Positions 32,001 through 41,247 of a stretch of DNA of 64,000 nt are shown in pieces. Made by a program: the position numbers and the translations under genes. How positions within the stretch are numbered: the first letter of the stretch is position 1; each line of letters begins with the position of its first letter. Source of the DNA: Beroe forskalii (Eukaryota; Ctenophora; Nuda; Beroida; Beroidae); NCBI GenBank assembly GCA_011033025.1, contig WFMF01000042.1, positions 682,501 through 746,500 of the forward strand, written 5' to 3'. The notes beneath the pieces are model-generated. The model was not told the origin of the DNA. It made no database searches and saw nothing but the letters and a program-made list of their open reading frames with translations.

Positions 32001-35000
32001 CAGAGCGTTAGAATTCTTGAAGAACGACACATGCACCAATCAGAGCGTTAGAATTATTGAAGTGCGACACATGTACCAATCAAAGCGTTAGAATTATTGA
32101 AGTGCGACACATGCACCAATCAGAGCATTAGAATTATTGAAGTGCGACACATGTACCAATCGGAGCGTTAGAATTATTGAAGTGCGACACATGTACCAAT
32201 CAAAGCGTTAGAATTATTGAAGTGCGACACATGTACCAATCGGAGAGTTAGAATTATTGAAGTGCGACACATGTACCAATCAGAACGTTAGAATTATTGA
32301 AGTGCGACACATGCACCAATCAGAGCGTTAGAATTATTGAAGTACGACACATGCACCAATCAGAGCGTTAGAATTATTGAAGTACGACACATGCACCAAT
32401 CAGAGCGTTAGAATTATTGAAGTGCGACACATGTACCAATCAGAGCGTTAGAATTATTGAAGTGCGACACATGCACTAATCAGAACCTCGGAATTATTGA
32501 AATATTGAAGTTTGGCACAAGTACCAATCAGAGGAAGCGGTTCTAATCTTCTTCAAAAGATTCGACAAGGGACTCTCTATGGAGCAAGAACTTTAGAAAC
32601 TTAGAAAGTTTATGGATTGCAAAATTCTTTCTCGAAGGGATAAAATCGAACAAAAGGAAACATCGCACGCCTTAGACAACCAAAACACGTATAGGCTATA
32701 TCGCCTGCAAAGCATCATTAATTTTGATTTAATTTCTGTCGAAGAAACATCTACGTTCGAAAGTTAGGTGCATAATGAATCTGCAAAAGCTATGGGTCTT
32801 AGAGTCGCACAGACAAAAAATGTACAAGAAAAGCACATGTGCCGTAGTCGAACTTTACAAATGCCCTAATATGGAATAATTGGTTGTGCCCGATAACGCA
32901 TCTTATGTCCTGATTGATGCTACGTACGTTGTATTTGCGGCAAAGTGAATAAGACGCGTACTTTGTTCTTCAAAGTGTTTGAAATCCGGCATTCTTTGTG
33001 CTGGAGAACATCACGAGACTACAGGTCACGTGTTACAGGTCACGAGATGTTGTAAAGGTCACGTGATGTTATACAGGTCACGTGATGTTATACAGGTCAT
33101 GTGGTGTTGTCAAGGTCACGTGATGTTGTAAAGGTCACGTGATATTATACAGGTCACTTGATGTTGTACAGGTCACGTGGTGTTGTAAAGGTCACGTGGT
33201 GTTGTACAGGTCACGTGATGTTATCAAGGTCACGTGATGTTGTCAAGGTCACGTGATATTGTACAGGTCACGTGATGTTGTACAGGTCACGTGATATTGT
33301 CCAGGTCACGAGATGTTGTCCAGGTCACGTGATGTTATACAGGTCACGTGATACAGGTCACGTGATGTTGTCCAGGTCACGTGATGTTGTCCAGGTCACG
33401 TGATGTTATACAGGTCACGTGATACAGGTCACGTGATGTTGTCCAGGTCACGTGATGTTGTACAGGTCACGAGATGTTGTACAGGTCACGTGATACAGGT
33501 CACGTGATGTTGTCCAGGTCACGAGATGTTGTCCAGGTCACGAGATGTTGTCCAGGTCACGTGATACAGGTCACGTGATGTTGTCCAGGTCACGAGATGT
33601 TGTCCAGGTCACGAGATGTTGTACAGGTCACGTGATACAGGTCACGTGATGTTGTCCAGGTCACGAGATGTTGTCCAGGTCACGAGATGTTGTCCAGGTC
33701 ACGTGATACAGGTCACGTGATGTTATACAGGTCACGAGACTACAGGTCACGTGATGTTATACAGGTCACGAGACTACAGGTCACGTGACATTGTACAGGT
33801 CACGTGATGTTATACAGGTCACGTGATGTTGTAAAGGTCACGTGATGTTGTACAGGTCACGTGATGTTTTACAGGTCACGTGTTACAGTATGAAGATCAC
33901 GTGTTCTATGTAGTCACGTCATAATTCACGTGGTTGTTTAGCGCACGTGATGTAAGATGTTGGGTCACGAGATTGTGCTAGGCATTGCAATTTATCAAAG
34001 TCGTAGGGCATGATATGAACGCTCAAACATGCTAACATGACAGTCTGGGTAACCTACGCCATCTGGCAATTAATTTTGTCTCGTGGTTTTGACTTTTCAA
34101 GTACCTTTTTTAGGGTCGTTGAGATTCAGCTCGGAGCTGACTTTCTTCGATCTCTTGACTCGGCCGGGCCGTGTGCGCTGCACCTGATAAATAGAAGCTT
34201 TTTCAAATGTCGAATTTCACATGAAATGGCGAAAGTGAAGATCAAAGTTCCAGGTTTCACAATATTTCATATAATTTTTTCTTCCAAACCACGGAACGAA
34301 GATTTATTCAGGAAAATCCCCCGATTTTACTTCCCGTAATGAATTACCTGATTTCTGTTGGGTTCAGTAGTATCCTCCTCAACAACACTGCCCCGTGACA
34401 GAAACCCATTCCCACTCTCACCACTCCTAGCTCCTAACTTCCCTGCCTCAACTCCCTCTGCTCCCCTTGCCACTCCCATCTCTTCCCTCTGCCACTCCCA
34501 CATCTCCCCTTGCCATTCCCACATCTCCCCTTGCCATTCCCTCTCCCTCCCCTCCAACAGCTCCCTCTACTCCCCCTTCCACTCCCTCCCCTCTCACTCC
34601 CTCGCCTTCCCTTGCTCCGACAGGACTGATTTGGTCTTTCTGCTCGCAGTACTGCGACTCATCACAGCTGAAAAGTATTTTACTAATTCAAATATCAGAG
34701 CTTAAGTATAGGAAAATAGAAAGACATATTATGGCAGCAAATGTTTCTGAAACAGGTACAAATATTCATCCTATAAATTGTGGGGTGTCAAGGAATTAAT
34801 GAACATTGTCTACCTGACTCGTCTCCAGGTCGTTATATCCTTGAGGCGTTGTCGGCGGTTGTCTTTAGCTTCCTCCTGCGAGTCCTGCGGAAATTTCAAT
34901 TGAAAGAAAAATTTATGTAATTTTGAACTTCCTTAATTAATTTCTAAGGAGTTTTGAATTTTTGCAATGATTCACGTTTTATAACCTACTTTTTATCAGT

Positions 35001-38000
35001 AATAGCTCTTCAAAATCATTATTGATATTTAAAATTGCTGTCTAATACGGCGAACACAGCTAACACATCACAAACAATTCATTCCATGCCCCGTGCTTTT
35101 ATCTCAGTGGGAATGGCAGGGAATCGAACCCGGGATCTTTCGATCACGAACCAGACTTAATACCATTACACCAACCTGACCACCATGCCCCATGCCTCCC
35201 ATATTGTATACCTTCTTCGATTCCTTGTTCTTATTATTCTCAATCTCAAAGCTCTTCCTCCTCTCCTCCTCGTTCGCAATGTTCAGATCCTTCCTGAAAC
35301 TCTCAATCTCCTCCTGCCCTATCACTTCCTCCTCCACATCTTCACTGGACAGTGTCTTGTACACCACTATGTCGTTAAACGTCACCACACTCTCCCTGGG
35401 AGTCACTTCCTCCTCGTCCTCCTCATCTCGCGTTCCTTCAGAGGAGTCTGTGTTGAAGAACTGGGGGATGTTCGTGGGACTGTTACTGAAATCGAAGAGT
35501 TGGTGGCTTCCTGAATCTTCTTCCTCGTCAGCTACGAAGTTTTGTCGAACAAGCGGAGGTCGCCTAGAAGAGCCTTTAGATGTGCTGGAGTTGGACCGAT
35601 TGAGATTGTTCGTACCGGTGATTAAGTCCTCTTTTAGATTTAAATCCTCTCTTTCCGGTATCATTTCCAAGTGTTCAGGAGGGAATGCAAGTGGGGCTGG
35701 TTCGTCCTCATCCAGCTGGATGGACTGCACAGACTTGACACTTTCCAAAGACTGAACACTGGTCAACTCATCCTGCTCTGTATCATACGTGTTGCTGTCA
35801 GTTGCTGAGACCTGCTCGATGAAGAATGACTTGTGGTCACTGAAGCTAGAGGACCCTTTGATCGTGTTCTTGAGAATGCCCCTCTTCGGCAGCAGCAGGT
35901 TGTTCTGGTCAAGAGAGGAGGTTCTCTGGAGCTGTTTCCGAGCTTGCTGCTCCTTCAAATCTGTGTCTATACGTCTTTGTAACGCCCAAATACCGAAGGC
36001 ATTGTTAAAAACAGGACCATTTGTCGCTTTTTCTGCAGGATTATTGAACACGTGACCGTTTGTATGTTTCGCGTTCTCTGAGGAAGCTTTGAAGTAATCA
36101 TTGCTGATTGCAACCTTAGGTTCATCGTTATTGAGGACTTTAACAGCTGCCTCAACAAGAGAACTTCTCTTTTCAGCTGCTGTGAAGATAGGGCTACTAG
36201 GCTCCACATTACTAGCATTACTCAGTGACCTGTTTACCGAGCAGTTAACTAAAGGACTGTCCACCAGTTTGTTAGGAAGGATCTTCTCTGAGGATCGCCC
36301 TGGAACAGGACTATTCCGGCCCTCAGGGGTTCGGTTTGGAAGGGACTTGTCCTGCCATCAGACGATCGATTTGGTAAAGGGCTGGTTCGGCCTTCTGAAG
36401 TTCGGTTTGGCAGGGGACTGGTTCTAGCATCAGGTGTTCGGTTTGGCGGGGGACTAGTAAGGCCTTCTGATGTTCGGTTTGGCAGGGGACTGGTTCTAGC
36501 ATCAGCTGTTCGGTTTGGCGGGGGACTAGTTAGGCCTTCTGATGTTCGGTTTGGCAGGGGACTGGTTCTGCCATCAGGGGATCGGTTTGGGACAGGGCTC
36601 GTTCGGCCTTGCTCAGCAACCGATTGTTCAGGGCTTTTAGTCACTGGAGGTGGGGACATGCTTCCTGCTTTGTTTAACGAATGTTCAGGAGCACTGGAGG
36701 TGGGGACATGCTTCCTGCTTTGTTTAACGATGCACCTGTACTGGTTACAGCACTATTGTTATTGTTTTTGTTATTATTGTTGAGTTTCGCTGTGAAACAC
36801 TTCACAGTTCTGCTGATCAACTCGTTTGCTTTAGGTTTGCTGATGGTCGGAACAGCCGGTCGCTGCTGCTGCTTTTGTTCTGAAAACATGCTGACCATTT
36901 GTTGAACTTTAGTCCGTGTTGTGCCGGTTAAAACCCGCGTATTGTTACCAACTTTCTGATTCGGCGTTGTGGTGCCATTCAAAACCCGGGGACTATTATT
37001 ACCAACTTTCTGATTGGGAGGGACGTTAATGGGGGTCCTATTTGTCATTTTCTTCTTGGTAATCTCAGGGGAAGAATCGGGATCACTGTCAGGCTTGTGT
37101 ATTTTAATCTCCGGGGGCTTGAAAAGGAACGGTTTATTATAGGAATTCTCCTGCACATTCTGATGCCAGGGTAAACTGCCAGGTTGCTTATTAGTGGCGT
37201 AATCTGATGCGTTGCTAAACGATGTAGGTCTTGTGTTTTCCCTCATGATTCCCATGACTGTAACTAGGTTTGTGATCCACAGGGTTCCCCTGTCTATGCT
37301 CGATTTCCACTGAGTTCGCCACTGGAGATGACGTTTTGGGGGGTTCATCGGCGTAAGAATTAGATCTGATAAGAGGAAAGTTCGCTGTGTTGAGATCAAA
37401 CGAGTTCCTTGCCTGTGTCGCTGGATACTGAGGTAGTATCTTAGAGTTGTTATTAACATTTGAGTTAGATCTGACCAGGGGTGATGGGGCAGTGTTCACA
37501 TCCACAGGGGACTTGTTATTGGGTATCTCAGTAATGATAGGATGATGGTAGATAACCCCCGTAGAGTCCTGAGCTATTGATTTCGATCGAACAAGTGGTA
37601 TTCCGTTGATATTTGACCCTATTTCTCCGTTCTTTCCTCCCTGTGTCGCTGCTGCAGCCAGAAGAAAACCATGGTGACTAATCCTACGTTGGGGTTGCTT
37701 TGGGGTGGGCAAAGTCCGGCCTGAAGATGTCCCTTTAGTTTCAGATACAGTGTAACCGTAGGTTGACAACGCGCTGTTTGCACGTGTAACTAACGACCCA
37801 TCAAAGCTATGAGATTGGTTCATCTTACACATGCGCGGGTTGCTAAGACAACACACGTGGTTACACTGAGTTCTCTTTCGCTGATTGGACTGAAATTTCC
37901 GGTGCTCATTAATGATACTTCGGAACTTCATTTCGTTCGTTTCAAAGAACCGTTCGACTCGTTGCTTGCTTTCGTTGCTGTCAAAAGGCCAGCCGTTGGA

Positions 38001-38077
38001 AGTGTTGGTGGTGTCATTGATTGGGTCAGGGCGTGGTGGGGTGTCTTCATTGAGGCCAGGGTTCCTTATTTTCATGC
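25779..38077 (-). CDS. Rho guanine-nucleotide exchange factor (DH domain, long disordered N-terminal region)
   Basis: Exons in transcript order: 38077-35212, 34884-34814, 30754-30632, 30347-30240, 29606-29528, 29346-29210, 28961-28872, 28216-28162, 27927-27829, 27665-27437, 27273-27169, 27023-26852, 26697-26510, 26374-26250, 26091-25779 (TGA). All acceptors and donors are AG/GT. Phases fit at every join except 34814 to 30754, where at least one exon is missing from my model. The DH domain (27273-26250) activates Rho-family GTPases by GDP release. Its CR1 helix is VELFETERNYTTNLL and its CR3 helix QRLPQYLMLLRNYTKH. Upstream lies a Ser/Pro-rich region of more than 1000 residues. After the DH domain comes only a basic Ser-rich tail; no PH domain is visible. 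The large first exon listed is broken by three frame shifts. The parologue (ECT2, PLEKHG, ARHGEF) is not resolved. Exon 47561-47617 probably joins upstream. Confidence 0.85.
26250..27273 (-). other. DH (Dbl-homology) domain exons
   Basis: Four exons carry the domain. 27273-27169 ends with the CR1 helix (VELFETERNYTTNLLTIME). 27023-26852 has VFAQPIKEMGLLTRKVHSTL and the LGKLEERVNNWHQLQKVGDL stretch. 26697-26510 has VYLNYITHFPLLFAKLAKVT. 26374-26250 has RLPQYLMLLRNYTKHLSVNH. The order and spacing match a full DH fold of about 190 residues, and the CR3 Gln-Arg-Leu-Pro core is intact, so exchange activity is plausible. Confidence 0.88.
28618..28721. repeat. Branched (two-arm) hairpin element, locus 3
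   Basis: A perfect 13-bp outer stem GTGACCGTATACC (28618-28630) / GGTATACGGTCAC (28709-28721) encloses two hairpins. GATAATG/CCATTATC is capped by AACTTGGCACGCCTCGT. AACTTACAT/ATGTAAGTT is capped by AGTCTCGGCTGTCGCCTCG. It lies in a RhoGEF intron. The cap words and layout match the loci at 3.4 and 53.2 kb while the stem sequences are unrelated. Further GACCGTATACC-like words nearby (28389-28410, 28608) suggest a larger fold. Confidence 0.75.
29145..29209 (-). repeat. Duplicate of a RhoGEF exon end and its donor
   Basis: The end of exon 29346-29210 with its donor (plus-strand CTCACCATTAAAAGACCGGG then GGGTTGCAGGGTTGAAG, 29206-29241) is repeated just inside the intron at 29151-29186 with two or three differences. 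The copy keeps a GTGAG donor. An additional TTACC donor-like site lies between. Confidence 0.75.
30775..30925. repeat. G-rich low-complexity tract
   Basis: Plus-strand runs of GGTGTGAGGATGGGG and GGGAGGGTGAGGGG type, ending in a run of nine or more G. It sits right upstream (in transcript terms) of RhoGEF exon 30754-30632 and could form G-quadruplexes on the plus strand, i.e. C-rich in the transcript. Confidence 0.6.
31320..31405. repeat. 43-bp CRE-pair module in the large RhoGEF intron
   Basis: TGACGTGA at 31352 and TGACGTCA at 31387 lie 35 bp apart, with the familiar spacer (TTATCATAGATTAATGTGGT then GCGTTGA). A TAGGCGG word precedes it, as at the 45.5-45.9 kb copies. Confidence 0.75.
31540..31625. 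repeat. Short element with inverted CCAAT boxes, copy 2
   Basis: GACCAATCAGCGCGC (31558) faces GCGCGCTGATTGGTC (31591), followed by AATGACGACTTCGGGATTCT. The same order is seen at 140-270. It lies in the large RhoGEF intron just before the CCAAT tandem array. Confidence 0.6.
31826..32534. repeat. 40-bp CCAAT-box satellite, about 17 units
   Basis: The unit reads TAGAATTATTGAAGTGCGAC then ACATGCACCAATCAGAGCGT. Units differ by single substitutions, and every unit keeps ACCAATCAG or a one-base variant. It lies in the large RhoGEF intron (30755-34813). Confidence 0.9.
33010..33965. repeat. E-box minisatellite, about 50 units
   Basis: About 19-20 bp units, ACAGGTCACGTGATGTTGT, with shorter 13-bp versions (GGTCACGTGATACA). 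By eye about 38 units keep CACGTG and about a dozen have CACGAG. AGGTCA (nuclear-receptor half site) overlaps GTCACGTGA (bHLH-Zip site of USF/MITF/TFE type) in every unit. It lies in the same RhoGEF intron as the CCAAT array, 0.5 kb away. Confidence 0.9.
34425..34625. repeat. Pyrimidine-rich low-complexity tract
   Basis: Repeats of TTGCCATTCCCACATCTCCC and CCACTCCCTC type on the plus strand. The frames that run through it on both strands are compositional. On the minus strand it ends in an AATCAG|GTAATT donor-like site (34364), but the phase does not suit the neighbouring RhoGEF exons, so I do not call an exon. Confidence 0.6.
35030..35185 (-). mobile_element. tRNA-derived SINE, second family
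   Basis: Reading the minus strand from 35185: GGTCAGGTTGGTGTAATGGT (A box TGGTGTAATGG), then CGGGTTCGATTCCCTGCC (B box GGTTCGATTCC) about 40 bp on, then a non-tRNA body. It lies in the RhoGEF intron right after the donor of exon 38077-35212, so the reading frame that appears to run into it is not translated. The body differs from the 23.4 kb SINE. Confidence 0.7.
35212..38077 (-). other. Large RhoGEF exon, disordered region, frame broken at three places
   Basis: About 950 codons in four consecutive frames: MKIRNPGLNEDTPP onwards to about 37230; SNASDYATNKQPG onwards to about 36690; KSPEQSVAEQGRTSP onwards to about 36345; PNRTPEGRNSPVPGRSS onwards to the donor after NKNKESKK (35212). The first shift lies near a GGGAAAACAC run, the second is a 50-bp tandem duplication (36646-36745), the third a one-base change in the repeat part. 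Contents: LVRSNS/LIRSNS motifs, a TSPLPNRTSEG repeat of about 17 residues, KRGILKN, and acidic stretches. Each segment keeps coding character right up to the shift. All other exons are clean, so either this haplotype is damaged or the assembly is. Confidence 0.8.
36340..36620 (-). repeat. Coding minisatellite, TSPLPNRTSEG units
   Basis: About six copies of a 51-bp unit (minus strand; plus-strand word GTTCGGTTTGGCAGGGGACT) encode alternating TSPLPNRTSEG and TSPPPNRTPDA segments. SP and TSP sites make it a likely substrate for proline-directed kinases. The 51-bp period preserves frame; one unit near 36345 is a base out of register. Confidence 0.8.
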
Positions 38078-38137
38078 CTGAAAAGGTCTCTCAAGATGGA
38101 TGCATAATTTCATTTAAATTATTGCGAGAAATGTAAG

Positions 38138-39083
38138 TAACGGGTGATGACTATTTATCTGGAATTATTTCAATGTATTCTTGTGGGCAAATCAAGATCA
38201 TGTTAGAGCTCAGATGTGGTTATTCTGGACCTTAAAAGTCTGCTGATTCAGAATAACATCATGAGAAAATTTGAAGACCCTGTCTTCCCATGCTACTGGC
38301 TGATTACTTTGAGAAGGTACAAAAAAATCTTGCACAAATTCAAATATTGACTTCCTTACATATGATTGGAATATTGCATACAGGAGCATTCCCATCAGTT
38401 GCCATCTAAGTTGATTAATGAACTTCGTTAGCTGAGGCACTAATTAAGACCTCTACATGCATTTTTTGTTGAATATCGAGAAAATTCTTAGATTTTAGAG
38501 CTAAAATCATGCCAAATTTCTGGAAAAAGGTATGTGTTTTTTTGCTACACCAGGCCTTAAGAAAGTCTTAGGACAGGACCTAGGTTGTCTAAACACTCAG
38601 ATTTGATGGCAGGAACCTCATTAAACATAACCCATGTCTTTGGACCACTTCCATTATTGGTATGCAGAATTATGGATTAACAATTACCCAAAATCACAGT
38701 TTTATGAAGGTGAGATTATCCTAGAATTGACGATTTTAAACACGTTTTAGGTTCCATGGGGTCACCACTGGATAAGTTAGTGATGCTACTTACTGCAGTC
38801 ACTCTTGAGACCCTCCTGCTCAGAATCATCCCATAGTAAGGCTTTATCTACACTTTTGGGGATAATTATTGTCACTAAGATTTTGTGCAAGATTTTTCTG
38901 CACCTTCTCAAATTAATCGGCCAGTAGCATGGGAAGACATGGTTTTCAAATTTTCTCATGATGTTATTCTGAATCAGCAAACTTTTTAGGTCCAGAATAA
39001 CCACATCTGAGCTCTAACATGATCTCGATTTGCCCACAAGAATACATCGAAACAATTCCAGATAAATAGTCATCACCCGTTAT
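38138..39083. mobile_element. TA-flanked TIR element (Tc1/mariner-like MITE), copy 1
   Basis: Terminal inverted repeats of about 190 bp begin ACGGGTGATGACTATTTATC at the left and end with its inverse at 39081. Both ends are preceded or followed by TA, the target-site duplication of Tc1/mariner/pogo elements. The internal part has no transposase; the frames over the arms (38210-38440, 38786-39004) are mirror translations of the TIRs. It lies right upstream of the RhoGEF exon ending at 38077. Confidence 0.75.
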
Positions 39084-39589
39084 GTACCAGACGCCAATCT
39101 AGGAATCGATGGTGAGGAATAACGGGCACATCAACACGAAAGGAGTTCAATTAATAACTCAGACGACAATAAAGTCCTGTTTTCAAACACTTTAAGGCAA
39201 AAACTAATTTCAAAACAAACTAAAAAACGTTTAGAAATTAAAGATTCACACTCAGAAAATCTGTAATATAACAACAACTCAAAACTATATTTTGAGCAAC
39301 GTTTGTCTCATTGACCCATTAAGTCATTATCTCATCGAATCATTAACAACCTGCGTCATTGGAAGAAACGTGTTGATCCATTCGAAATATTATATACAGA
39401 TCTGTTCCGTACAATCATTTGAAATCAATTAATTGGATCAAAAGTGCAGCCAAAAAATGCAACCTTTACGTCATTTAGTGATTTGTGGCTGGGCAATTAC
39501 ACAGCCGGTTCAAGTACGTGGGCAATTGGTTGTATGGCAAACTAAGTCAAGGAATCAAATAAGGGAAAATTCCAGGAGGGAAATAATGT
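39084..39589. other. No gene; AT-rich spacer
   Basis: The spacer between the two TIR elements holds no coding signal and no evident repeat. Confidence 0.4.
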
Positions 39590-39712
39590 AACGGGTGATG
39601 ACTAATTATCTGGAAATATTTCAATGCATTCTTGAGGGCAAATCAAGATCATGTCAGAGCTCAAATATGATTATTCTGGATCCAAAAAGTCTGCTTATTC
39701 AGAATAACATTC

Positions 39713-41247
39713 AGTGCTAGTTTTATACTTTTCAGTGCTAGTTTTATACTTTTACATACGTTGCATTCAGTGCTAGTTTTATACTTTTACATACGTTGCA
39801 TTTCTCACCTCTCTTATCAGCTCGTTATCGCTGCTTGTTAATCGCAACGTGCTGTGCTGTGGTATACTCACTGTGTATCATGGCAGGATATACCGATAGA
39901 TTCAAGAAAGTGAAAATCGACTGTAGAGAATGGCTAAGGGGCATGAGGTATCTTCTTCCGCACGAAAACCACCCTAATGGAATGGACGGAGAATCTTATT
40001 CCAGACGAAGAGAGATCAGCCGGGAGCAAATGTCTGCTAAGTTGGTAGCTGCCTTGAGAATAGTCACCGCACAAACTGATCTAGTTGAGCATCTGGAGAG
40101 CGAGTTACAGCTACAGAAATCAGAAGTGATCAAGAAACAAGAGCAGGTTATCAAGCTACAAGAGGAGCTGATTACTTCTAAGGACTCTCAGTTGCAGGAG
40201 CTGAAGGACTCGGTGGTAACCTCAGTTGGAGACACAGTTGAGACACAGTTGAAGTCTTACAGTGAGGAGCAGGTTATTAAGCTACAAGCGGAGCTGATTA
40301 CTTCTAAGGACTCTCAGTTGCAGGAGTTCAAGGAATCGGTGGTGACGTCTGTTGGAAACACCGTTGAGACACAGCTGAAGTCATACAGTGAGGCAGTGCA
40401 GGACTCAACGAATAATGGAGGTGTTTTGGATCAGAAAGTACTGAAATCAGTCGTGAAGAACGTGGTTGCAGAAGAAGACAGGAGCCGTAACCTGGTAATA
40501 TTTGGTCTGGCAGAGGAACCAGAAGAGAAAGTCGATCAGAGAGTTAGCGAAGTTCTAGAGGCAGTCGGAGAGAAGCCGAAGTTTGAAGCATGCAGGATCG
40601 GAGTGAAGGGTAAACAGAAAACTCCGCGGCCAGTCAAAGTAGCAGTCTCCTGCTCAGACATTGTTACTCAGATCTTCAGGAAAGCAAAGCTGTTAAGAGA
40701 TTCGGAGGAGTACAAGCGAGTCTTCATCTGCCCGGATAGGACACTGGAGGAACGTGAGGTGCATCGCGATTTGGTCACACAACTCAAAGCGAAAAGAACT
40801 GCTGAACCCAATAAACTTCATTTCATAAAAGGCGGTCATGTAATGAGTACTGATAAGAAGTAGATCATTATACCAATTTCCCCTTACTATGATCTTATCA
40901 TTCTATTTTGAATATTCATTACACAATTTGTATCCATTAAATGCAATTTTGTAAAGGATTTGATATGCCCAAGTTTGATAAGTTCGTGTTATTCAGATGC
41001 GTGTAATCTACAGTTAGAACAGTTCTTATGATTGTCATTGCCCACACAAAACTGAACAGTTTTCGCGGTATTGATTTCATTTAGTTAATTTTGTTTAAGT
41101 TTCGTACACGTTTTGACTGCATGAATGATACAAGAAGTTGACAAGCTGAAGATATTAAATTGATGTGTTCAATGTCAAGATTGAAGTTAATCATATTTCA
41201 AATATATTTAGAAGCCCATTGCGGTGCCCTTCGGGGTTTTTCAATCA
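39713..41247 (+). mobile_element. ORF1-only LINE-like element with 5-bp target-site duplication
   Basis: The insertion begins with three copies of a TCAGTGCTAGTTTTATACTT 5' unit (39713-39800). It carries one complete ORF1 (39880-40863), about 350 bp of AT-rich 3' sequence, and ends in a small hairpin-like CCCATTGCGGTGCCCTTCGG (41216). AACAT flanks it on both sides. There is no endonuclease or reverse transcriptase, so it would depend on a partner element, like the HAL1 elements of mammals. Confidence 0.7.
39880..40863 (+). CDS. LINE ORF1 protein (coiled coil, RRM-like core), intact
   Basis: The frame opens at 39796, but MAGYTDRFKKVKIDCREWL at 39880 is a better start, giving 327 residues. A coiled coil (about 70-195) contains a 42-residue tandem duplication beginning EQVIKLQEELITSKDSQLQE and EQVIKLQAELITSKDSQLQE; 42 is six heptads, so register is kept. 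An RRM-like nucleic-acid-binding core follows (EEDRSRNLVIFGLAEEPEEK), then GEKPKFEACRIG, PRPVKVAVSC and a C-terminal YKRVFICPDRTLEEREVHRD segment. ORF1 proteins of this kind coat LINE RNA and act as chaperones. Two decayed relatives lie at 22.7 and 24.7-25.4 kb. Confidence 0.8.
   Translation: MAGYTDRFKKVKIDCREWLRGMRYLLPHENHPNGMDGESYSRRREISREQMSAKLVAALRIVTAQTDLVEHLESELQLQKSEVIKKQEQVIKLQEELITSKDSQLQELKDSVVTSVGDTVETQLKSYSEEQVIKLQAELITSKDSQLQEFKESVVTSVGNTVETQLKSYSEAVQDSTNNGGVLDQKVLKSVVKNVVAEEDRSRNLVIFGLAEEPEEKVDQRVSEVLEAVGEKPKFEACRIGVKGKQKTPRPVKVAVSCSDIVTQIFRKAKLLRDSEEYKRVFICPDRTLEEREVHRDLVTQLKAKRTAEPNKLHFIKGGHVMSTDKK

Noticed and set aside
34327-34557. RhoGEF exon ending at the GTAATT donor (34364)
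   Set aside because: The upstream part is purine-rich low complexity, and the exon phase would not fit the exon at 30754.
35080-35185. A tRNA gene on the minus strand
   Set aside because: A and B boxes are present, but no acceptor stem closes and a non-tRNA body follows, so it is a SINE head. The same holds for 23640-23703.
35104-35211. Extension of the large RhoGEF frame into GQVGVMVLSLVRDRKIPG
   Set aside because: This part lies beyond a good donor (AAG|GTATAC) and is encoded by the inverse of a tRNA-derived SINE; the next exon joins in phase from the donor.
36646-36745. A 50-bp intron created by the tandem duplication in the RhoGEF exon
   Set aside because: A GT and an AG can be found in the two copies, but removing the 51 bases between them leads straight to a stop, so splicing would not restore the frame.
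38210-39004. Paired frames with FQSYVRKSIFEFVQDFF as a conserved protein
   Set aside because: The peptide recurs only because it lies in the inverted repeats of the TIR element and its second copy; no transposase signature is present.
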